Source of the DNA: an uncultured Porphyromonadaceae bacterium
GTDB lineage: Bacteria; Bacteroidota; Bacteroidia; Bacteroidales; Muribaculaceae
DNA length: 12,671 bases
NCBI GenBank assembly: GCA_902470475.1
Contig: CABRGT010000054.1
Location: 1 to 12,671 of the forward strand
Direction of reading: 5' to 3'
A program made the position numbers and the translations under genes. This document shows positions 6,791 through 12,169 of the stretch, piece after piece; the stretch's first letter is position 1, and each line of letters opens with the position of its first letter. The notes under the pieces are model-generated. The model made no database searches, had not been told where the DNA came from, and was given only the letters and a program-made list of their open reading frames with translations.

Positions 6791-8091
6791 TTTTTGAATA
6801 ATAGATATTGATGATTATATGGGAAACTTGTTCGCGAATTTGCTTTTGGGAAAACAATTGGGTCCCCAGTTGCCCACGATGGTGGTTCATACGTTTCGGC
6901 TTCGGTATCGTATACGTCATAAAGGTACGCACCGTTGTAGCGGCCGTTTTCGCCCCAGTTGTGATATACATATCGTTCATACACCAAAGATTCCTGTTCA
7001 ACAAGTACGCCGCCTTCATAATGATTTACTGTGGTATTGTACATAAAACAGCCGTCAAGAATCCAAGCATGGTAATATTTCTTTGGTTCCATTGCGCCAA
7101 TAAACATTACTATGCCTCGTGCTGAAAGGTCATTGAATAAATCATTTGTATGTCCTTTGTAACATACAAAATTGTTTGGAAGCAGTTTTTTAGAAACGCT
7201 AACGGCGGAATCCAAGATTGTCCATGTTCCCCAGTCCAAACCTGATGTATTTCTGTAATCTGAATTCTGTAGGTGGCCTAGTTGTCGGATTATTTTAGCT
7301 AAATCATAATGAGCCTTTGTTGATGCTTCGCACGTTGCATAATGATTTTGTAACGTATTATTATTCGGAGTGTCAAAAGAAAATGTGGGTTTATGTTTGA
7401 TTATTTCATCCCAATCGATATACAGTATATTTTCGGGTGCATTTTCAAAAGTTAACTCCAATGATTGAGGCTGTTTGAAAAATGACATAATCTGGGCTAA
7501 TGATACAGGTTCGCATCCTCCGCGATCATTCGGACAGTATATGTTTTCAGGCCATAGCTGCCCCCATGTAACCTTTATCTGTGGTCTATAGTGCAGATTG
7601 AATATTATAGTATCAGTGGAGAAGGCCGGAGTGATTACTAATGAATCCGGTCTTTTAACTCTTTGGCGGTCAACATAGTCTATAGCCTCGTCCAAATAAT
7701 AACTGAAGTTCGATTGCTCATCATCAGTTACAGTTGTGTAATTGCCGTTAAATGAGTAACCTATAACCGGTGTGACGTTTTTAGGCGACGCTACTAATAT
7801 GAACCCCTCATTATTCTCTATATTAACGGCATATACGAGGGGCGCGGATGTTACCCTGCTTCTGTTATTCCCAAAAACTGGAACAATTGAGGTAAAACGG
7901 GATTCAGATGAACGAGATTTTTTGGGATTGATTTTTGAAATAAAATCTTCCGCAATCGTCAGAATTTCAGATTGATTTCGTATGGACTCCTGGTCTTTTG
8001 TTCCGATAAGAACGTCTGTGTCGGTTTCAGAGCAACTGTTTAGAATGACTCCAAACAGTATCAAGAATAGGATTAGGAACTTTGTTTTCAT
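6787..8091 (-). CDS. Lipoprotein C10-family (streptopain-like) cysteine peptidase
   Basis: The 434-residue protein has a lipoprotein signal (hydrophobic 4-18, lipobox ILNSC, Cys20). After the lipid Cys comes SETDTD, an acidic surface-export-like segment. Residues about 40-150 look like the Spi/C10 propeptide domain, including APLVYAVN and EGFILVASPKNVTPVIGYS. The catalytic domain starts near 170. WGQLWPENIYCP leads to catalytic Cys193 in RGGCEPVSLAQIM, His341 lies in YYHAWILDG, and the conserved Trp379 is in YHNWGENG. These are the C10 catalytic dyad and the oxyanion-region Trp, so activity is likely. Cysteine replaces no catalytic residue and no frameshift was seen. I chose the start MKTKF at 8091 because an upstream TTG in frame (8112) overlaps the -7 box. 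Base composition is far more AT-rich than the flanking genes (35% GC in one 60-base line counted), suggesting recent acquisition. Confidence 0.93.
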   Translation of the reverse strand: MKTKFLILFLILFGVILNSCSETDTDVLIGTKDQESIRNQSEILTIAEDFISKINPKKSRSSESRFTSIVPVFGNNRSRVTSAPLVYAVNIENNEGFILVASPKNVTPVIGYSFNGNYTTVTDDEQSNFSYYLDEAIDYVDRQRVKRPDSLVITPAFSTDTIIFNLHYRPQIKVTWGQLWPENIYCPNDRGGCEPVSLAQIMSFFKQPQSLELTFENAPENILYIDWDEIIKHKPTFSFDTPNNNTLQNHYATCEASTKAHYDLAKIIRQLGHLQNSDYRNTSGLDWGTWTILDSAVSVSKKLLPNNFVCYKGHTNDLFNDLSARGIVMFIGAMEPKKYYHAWILDGCFMYNTTVNHYEGGVLVEQESLVYERYVYHNWGENGRYNGAYLYDVYDTEAETYEPPSWATGDPIVFPKANSRTSFPYNHQYLLFKK

Positions 8092-8109
8092 AATTGTGAT
8101 TATTTTTAC

Positions 8110-8117
8110 CAAATTTA
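8110..8117 (-). promoter_or_regulatory. Candidate -7 box for the C10 protease/serpin operon
   Basis: The minus strand reads TAAATTTG, matching TAnnTTTG. Transcription would start near 8103, about 12 nt before the ATG at 8091. There is no TTG at the expected -33 position (about 8137-8141); an AT palindrome occupies it instead. A full-strength -33 is therefore missing and activator control is possible. Confidence 0.55.
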
Positions 8118-8125
8118 TGACAAAT

Positions 8126-8156
8126 GTTTAGTAAAAATATATTTTTATAGTTAAAC
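8126..8156. repeat. AT-rich nested inverted repeat upstream of the protease promoter
   Basis: A perfect 16-bp palindrome, TAAAAATATATTTTTA, spans 8132-8147. It is flanked by a second pair of arms, GTTTA (8126-8130) and TAAAC (8152-8156). It lies immediately upstream of the candidate -7 box, over the -33 region, where an operator or a curved upstream element would act. No protein can be assigned to it from sequence. Confidence 0.5.
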
Positions 8157-8249
8157 AACTGTAAAATTAGCATTTTTTAACAATTGGGTGCATGTTTAGT
8201 GTCAGATGATGATTTTATCGCCGACAACCAACAAGATGTCAGGTGTAAA

Positions 8250-9116
8250 TCAAAGGGCGGCGGTGAGGGTTGCGAGGGTGGGGTCCTTGAGGAGGACGGT
8301 GCCGTCGGCGGCGATGAGGTAGATGGAAGGGGTGGTGCGGATGACGTAGAGGTCGCCGTCGTCGACGGTGTCGCGGTCGTCGATGCCGATGGTCCAGGCG
8401 GGGGGGAGTGAAGCGGCGTCGCGCAGCCAGAGGTCGCGGTCGTCGCCGATGTAGACGAGTACGACGCGGAGGCGTTCGGCATCGAGAGCGGCGTTCAGGG
8501 CGGCGTCGTTGCGCAGGCGGCTGATGATGCGGTGGCAGTCGTCGCAGTCGGGGTCATAGAACATCAGGAGTGTCGTGCGGCTGCGGTCGGAATCGAGTGC
8601 GGTGGCTTCGTCGCCACAGGCGGTCTCGAAGGTGAAATCGGCGGCCGCGGTGCCGGGTCGGTTGCGCATGATGTCGTCGCGGATCATGCGGTCGGCTGGG
8701 GTGTCGTCGCCACGGGCAATGACGAAATCGAGGAACGGCAGGTAGGCGTCGTCGCTGAACACCGGGGAGTCGGGACTGTAGAGGCACACGCGGGCCGTCT
8801 CGAGCAGCAGGCGGTAGGCGGGCGGGACGGCGGCGGCACGGGTGAGAAGGGAGTCGACGGATGCCCGGCGGACGCTGTCGCTGACGGAGGGCAGCAGAGC
8901 GGCGTAGTCGGGAAAGGTCCGTTCGATAAGTTCGCGGTCGAGGCTGCGGGCAGTGTCGGCGAAGTCGAGGCCGTCCCAGAAGTGCATGGCCATGTAGGCG
9001 GTGCGCTCTGCGTCGGTGCGCAGGGTGGCGGGGATGCGCGGAGGAACGATTCCGCGCGACAGGGCTGTGAGGGCCGCTGCGAGGGCCAGGAAGGTGATGA
9101 ATAGCTTGCGGTGCAT
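8250..9116 (-). CDS. Exported DUF5106-like/thioredoxin-fold protein with CDDC motif
   Basis: The 288-residue protein starts with a signal peptide (RK, then FITFLALAAALTAL, to about residue 20), so it acts in the periplasm or envelope. Residues about 30-155 are helical and resemble the DUF5106 domain, which precedes thioredoxin-like modules in Bacteroidetes. Residues about 158-288 form a thioredoxin-like fold. The CXXC motif in FYDPDCDDCHRI is Cys191/Cys194, and the cis-proline is in TTPSIYLI (Pro263). It is probably a thiol-disulfide oxidoreductase, although the very acidic CDDC and the lack of a Trp before the first Cys are unlike classical thioredoxin. It follows the thioredoxin/VKOR genes on the same strand with a 74-base gap. 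The redox theme suggests shared function, but a separate promoter is possible. Confidence 0.85.
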   Translation of the reverse strand: MHRKLFITFLALAAALTALSRGIVPPRIPATLRTDAERTAYMAMHFWDGLDFADTARSLDRELIERTFPDYAALLPSVSDSVRRASVDSLLTRAAAVPPAYRLLLETARVCLYSPDSPVFSDDAYLPFLDFVIARGDDTPADRMIRDDIMRNRPGTAAADFTFETACGDEATALDSDRSRTTLLMFYDPDCDDCHRIISRLRNDAALNAALDAERLRVVLVYIGDDRDLWLRDAASLPPAWTIGIDDRDTVDDGDLYVIRTTPSIYLIAADGTVLLKDPTLATLTAAL

Positions 9117-9147
9117 GGTGCGATGAATCTTCGGCTGATATGTTAAC

Positions 9148-9186
9148 GGCCGGAGTGCCGAATTATTGTAAAATTACTCCGTGGCC
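9148..9186. other. Imperfect hairpin between the small ORF and the DUF5106-like gene
   Basis: Arms GGCC+GGAGT (9148-9156) and ACTCC+GGCC (9176-9186, two-base bulge) can pair around a 19-base AT-rich loop. No T-run follows in the minus direction, so this is not a convincing terminator. TAATTTTA within it (9176-9169) is one base off TAnnTTTG and could be a weak -7 box for the gene starting at 9116. Confidence 0.35.
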
Positions 9187-9190
9187 GGGA

Positions 9191-9406
9191 TCACAGCTTC
9201 GCCAGGGTAGCAGGCTGGTCGGGCGCAGGCGGGGACGACTGCGGTCTCTGCGTTGCAGGGCGTGAGGAACGGAGGCGGCGCAGACGCTCGGGGGTGATGA
9301 CGGTGCGGCGCTCGGACAGGCGGATGGCGTTGAGCTCGGGGGCGGTCATCACCCTGGCTGACTTCAAACCGGGATATAGGGGTGTGTCATTTTTCATTTC
9401 GTTCAA
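9191..9406 (-). CDS. Small hypothetical protein overlapping the VKOR gene
   Basis: The 71-residue ORF is not one I recognise. It is probably real: its codons follow the local strong-GC third-position bias (GCC, CTG, CGC, ACC, GAG), it fills what would otherwise be a 270-base gap, and it overlaps the end of the VKOR gene by 20 bases (11 if the second ATG at 9397 is used). It has no Cys, no signal peptide and no membrane helix. The N-terminal half (residues about 13-46, YPGLKSARVMTAPELNAI onward) looks conserved in style, with an Arg-rich helix. The C-terminal third is Pro/Ser/Gln-rich and probably unstructured. A peptide precursor or an accessory protein of the redox operon is possible, but no double-glycine or core motif is visible. 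Confidence 0.6.
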   Translation of the reverse strand: MNEMKNDTPLYPGLKSARVMTAPELNAIRLSERRTVITPERLRRLRSSRPATQRPQSSPPAPDQPATLAKL

Positions 9407-10376
9407 GGTAAGGAGACAGACGGTTGAGAGCCAGCAGGACGATGCCGTAGACGGCCACGAGGATGAAGAACTGGATGCGGAGGGGGAATATGCCGCTGAG
9501 CCAGCCGCCGCCGAGGTAGCAGAAGAACAGCGCCCAAAGCGTGCACTGAACGCTCACACACAAGGTACACCATGCTTTCACGACGAATTTCTGGTAGGAA
9601 ATGCTCCAGACGGTGAATGGCAGGCAGCAGACATTGCACGCGGCGAGATAAGGGGTGTACTGCGGGAAAATCCACAAGGTGAGCAGCGACACGGAAAAGT
9701 AGGTGAGGCCGACTTCGCTCCAGGAGAAGATGCCGTAGAAGGTGGATGCGCGGTCGGCCAGGACGTCGTCGCATCCGCCCTTCTGCAGGACGCCGCAGAC
9801 GCGGTCGGCCACATGGCTGCGGATGTGCAGCTTCTTGCCCATGAGCAGGTAGCAGAAATAGAGGCCGACGAGGTTGAAGACTGTCAGCAGTACGGTGGAC
9901 CAGCGGGCGTAGATGTGGCCGGAGACGAACAGATACACGGCCACGAACAGAGCCAGCACGACGAGCGCCACGCGCTTGGCCTTTTCGAAGAATATCGAGC
10001 GGGCATGGGCGGCGTAGTCGGTTTCGCGCGAGTTGCGGCCGGCGCGGGCCACGAGCAGGCGTCCGTTGAAGGCGCGGGTGAAATCGGACAGCGGGGCGGT
10101 CTCGGCGACCCCCTGCGAGAGGTATCGGACCGAGTCGCCGTCGACGGCGGTGACGATGACCATGCCGCCCGGCGTGCCGGCGATGAACGGTACGGGCACG
10201 TCGGGCAGCTCGGCGGGATCATCGAGACAGAGTCCCTGACTTTCGATGCCGTATTCCTGAAGCAGCTTGACGAGGCCGAATGCCGAGCGGAAAGGCATCG
10301 AGTTGAAGCGGCTGTCGGAATATGCCTCGGTGTGAGGCACCTTGAGGGCGGTGAGAAAATCAGAGAACAGGGTCAT
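9387..10376 (-). CDS. C39-like/VKOR fusion membrane protein (disulfide-bond forming)
   Basis: The 329-residue protein has two parts. Residues about 10-112 resemble a peptidase-C39-type papain-fold domain (FGLVKLLQEYGIESQGL, PFIAG, GGMVIVTAVDG, SDFTRAFNGRLLVA). The segment that would carry the catalytic Cys is missing, so it is probably non-proteolytic. Residues about 135-320 form a vitamin K epoxide reductase (VKOR) domain. It has several membrane helices, the loop cysteines Cys194 and Cys202 (VCGVLQKGGCDDVL) and the quinone-side CTLC motif (Cys270/Cys273). VKOR homologues reoxidise DsbA-like partners by passing electrons to quinone. This one lacks the fused thioredoxin domain often seen in the family. 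A separate thioredoxin is encoded 6 nt upstream. Both half-domains are intact in the VKOR part, so function is likely. Confidence 0.88.
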   Translation of the reverse strand: MTLFSDFLTALKVPHTEAYSDSRFNSMPFRSAFGLVKLLQEYGIESQGLCLDDPAELPDVPVPFIAGTPGGMVIVTAVDGDSVRYLSQGVAETAPLSDFTRAFNGRLLVARAGRNSRETDYAAHARSIFFEKAKRVALVVLALFVAVYLFVSGHIYARWSTVLLTVFNLVGLYFCYLLMGKKLHIRSHVADRVCGVLQKGGCDDVLADRASTFYGIFSWSEVGLTYFSVSLLTLWIFPQYTPYLAACNVCCLPFTVWSISYQKFVVKAWCTLCVSVQCTLWALFFCYLGGGWLSGIFPLRIQFFILVAVYGIVLLALNRLSPYLERNEK

Positions 10377-10382
10377 GCCGGA

Positions 10383-10676
10383 TCAGAGATATGATTCAAC
10401 TTTGCCAATGAGCACGTCGCCCTCGATCTCGCCGCTGTGGCGCCATACAGGCTTTCCGTCGACGTAGATCAGGAATGTGGGGATGGATTGCACGCCGGCT
10501 TCGTCGGCAGTGGCTTCATTTTTGTCGATATCGAACTGGTAGACGGGCACGCGGCCGTCGAGAAGTTCCTTGACCTGCTCGACAACGGGCATCATACGCT
10601 GGCAGTGAGGACACCAGCTGGCATAGAATTCGACAAGAACGACACGGTCGCTCGTGATTACTTCATTATAGTTCAT
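10383..10676 (-). CDS. Small thioredoxin with DsbA-like CPHC active site
   Basis: The 97-residue protein is a compact thioredoxin fold covering almost the whole chain: VVLVEFYASWCPHC (Cys22/Cys25), a conserved FDIDKN strand, cis-proline Pro66 in SIPTFLIYVDGK, and a final helix. The active site reads CPHC, as in DsbA, rather than the CGPC of thioredoxin 1, which in known proteins shifts the redox potential toward oxidation. No signal peptide is visible, so as encoded it should be cytoplasmic. The nearest in-frame start upstream does not add one that I can see. The stop lies 6 nt before the VKOR start, so the two are co-transcribed and may be redox partners, although the compartment problem is unresolved. 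Confidence 0.93.
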   Translation of the reverse strand: MNYNEVITSDRVVLVEFYASWCPHCQRMMPVVEQVKELLDGRVPVYQFDIDKNEATADEAGVQSIPTFLIYVDGKPVWRHSGEIEGDVLIGKVESYL

Positions 10677-10684
10677 AGCTTACA

Positions 10685-10722
10685 GTTTTTTGTTAGATCT
10701 CAGTGTCATCTAAACAAAAAAC
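10685..10722. repeat. AT-rich inverted repeat upstream of the thioredoxin gene
   Basis: GTTTTTTGTTAGAT (10685-10698) and ATCTAAACAAAAAAC (10708-10722) are inverted copies differing by one inserted base, separated by 9 bases. The 3' edge is 8 bases from the thioredoxin ATG. The poly-T runs sit inside the arms, not after them, so it does not look like an intrinsic terminator in either direction. It may be an operator or an mRNA leader hairpin that masks the start. Confidence 0.55.
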
Positions 10723-10756
10723 AGCGGCGTAAGGTTGGGGCGGCCGTGAAAAAGTG

Positions 10757-12169
10757 TCATCTGAAGGCTTTCAGGGCCGGACGCACCAGCAGGGGGAGCA
10801 TCAGCAGCGGCGCCCACCACGAGAGTTGCTTAAGGGCGAGGGCGGCGGCGGCGATGACGGGGGCCGCCACGATAAGACGGCTGACCGAAGCTGCGAGCCG
10901 CAGGCCGTAGCGACGGCGGCAGACGGCCCAGGTAAGGGCGGCATAGAAGGCATACTGCACCAGATAGGCGATGCCGAGGCCCGCGAATCCCATGGCATTG
11001 TAGAGGGGTATGGCAGAGCCGAGCATGACGGCTGCCGACAGGACTTCGGTGACGACGTAGGCGCGTCCGTCGCCCTTGGCCATGATCATGTAGGCCATGC
11101 ACCACGATGATCCGCGCAGCAGTGTGGCGACGATGGCGATGTTCATGTAGGGAAGGACGGCTTCGAACTGCGACGAGTAGAGTATGTTGATGATGAGGCG
11201 GTCGGCGGCGATGAATATGATCACTACCGGCAGCAGGAGCCAGCTTACGACGGTAATCTCATGGCCGACGATGACATCGGTGAGACGGCGTCGGGAGACT
11301 GTCGCCGACAGGCGCGGGAAGAACTCCATGGAGATGGCCGTGAAGAATATGCCGATGTAGGAATTGATGACCGTGTAGCCGGCCTGGAACAGTCCGACGG
11401 TGGCAAGGCCGCCGCGGACGTTTATGTAAATGCGCAGGGCGTAGTCGGCGGCGAGTGTCACGCCCACGGCGAGGGTGAGCCAGCCGCCGAGGCGCAGGAT
11501 GGCGCCCATGGAGCGGCGCAGCTCGGCAGGGATGTGCCGGACGCGGCGGTCGGTGCCGTCGGGCTGCATGAGCGTGAACAGCATGGTCGAGAATGGGAAC
11601 ACCAGCAGCACGGGCACGATGGCGTCGAAGCGGAAGAAATAGAACAGCGGAACGGCCGCGGCCGTAGACAGCAAAGCGGCCCACAGCGAGGCCCGGGCCA
11701 GGGCTTTGAGCATGCCCATGGCCTGGAGTACGGCGCTTTTGGCCGAGGTGACGGCGCCCGCGAACATGGTGAGCGACAGGACGGCAAAGCCCCAGGTGTA
11801 GGCCGGGGTGTCGAACGTGAGGCGCGAGAGGAGGGGCGACAGCAGGGCTACGATTATCGCCGAAACTATGCCGATGCAGAGGCCGCAACGGCGGGTGGCC
11901 GAGCACAGCAGCGGCTGCCGCGCGGCTGGGGCGGCGGAGATCTCGCGCACGGCGCTCTGCCGCAGGTTGAGCTGCATGACGGTCTTGAGCATCTCGAGCG
12001 TGGTGTTGTAGAGGGAGATGATGCCGACGCCGGCGGCTCCGATCCAGATGGCCACGAGCTTTGTACGGATGATGGCGCATGCCATGGTGATGACCTCGAG
12101 CGAGCCGAAGATGCCCAGCGCGCGTATCACACGCGCCGTGAGGTCGCTATGTCGGCTCACCTGACCCAT
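10757..12169 (-). CDS. Oligosaccharide flippase (Wzx-like, MOP superfamily)
   Basis: The 470-residue protein is a polytopic membrane protein with about 12 hydrophobic segments and short polar loops. The pattern matches O-antigen/polysaccharide flippases: TKLVAIWIGAAGVGIISLYNT in the first pair of helices, GWLTLAVGVTLAADYALRIYI, GLFQAGYTVINSYIGIFFTAISMEFFPRL in the middle, and AYMIMAKGDGRAYVVTEV near the end. It should move undecaprenyl-linked or other lipid-linked sugars across the inner membrane. No glycosyltransferase or polymerase gene is visible, so the substrate is unknown. It overlaps the EnvC-like gene: the ATG at 12169 gives a 13-base overlap. A GTG at 12160 (MSRHSDL) would give a tight GTGA junction and is an equally good start. 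Confidence 0.88.
   Translation of the reverse strand: MGQVSRHSDLTARVIRALGIFGSLEVITMACAIIRTKLVAIWIGAAGVGIISLYNTTLEMLKTVMQLNLRQSAVREISAAPAARQPLLCSATRRCGLCIGIVSAIIVALLSPLLSRLTFDTPAYTWGFAVLSLTMFAGAVTSAKSAVLQAMGMLKALARASLWAALLSTAAAVPLFYFFRFDAIVPVLLVFPFSTMLFTLMQPDGTDRRVRHIPAELRRSMGAILRLGGWLTLAVGVTLAADYALRIYINVRGGLATVGLFQAGYTVINSYIGIFFTAISMEFFPRLSATVSRRRLTDVIVGHEITVVSWLLLPVVIIFIAADRLIINILYSSQFEAVLPYMNIAIVATLLRGSSWCMAYMIMAKGDGRAYVVTEVLSAAVMLGSAIPLYNAMGFAGLGIAYLVQYAFYAALTWAVCRRRYGLRLAASVSRLIVAAPVIAAAALALKQLSWWAPLLMLPLLVRPALKAFR

Noticed and set aside
8092..8112. TTG start adding 7 residues to the C10 protease
   Set aside because: The codon overlaps the -7 box, and MKTKF at 8091 gives a standard lipoprotein signal.
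8157..8249. Possible terminator of the DUF5106-like gene
   Set aside because: I could find only near-direct repeats (ACCTGACATC and CATCTGACAC on the minus strand), with no GC stem followed by T residues.
9294..10394. 366-codon plus-strand frame
   Set aside because: It is antisense to the VKOR gene, which has clear motifs, and the plus-strand product is a Glu/Ala/Gly/Asp-rich shadow.
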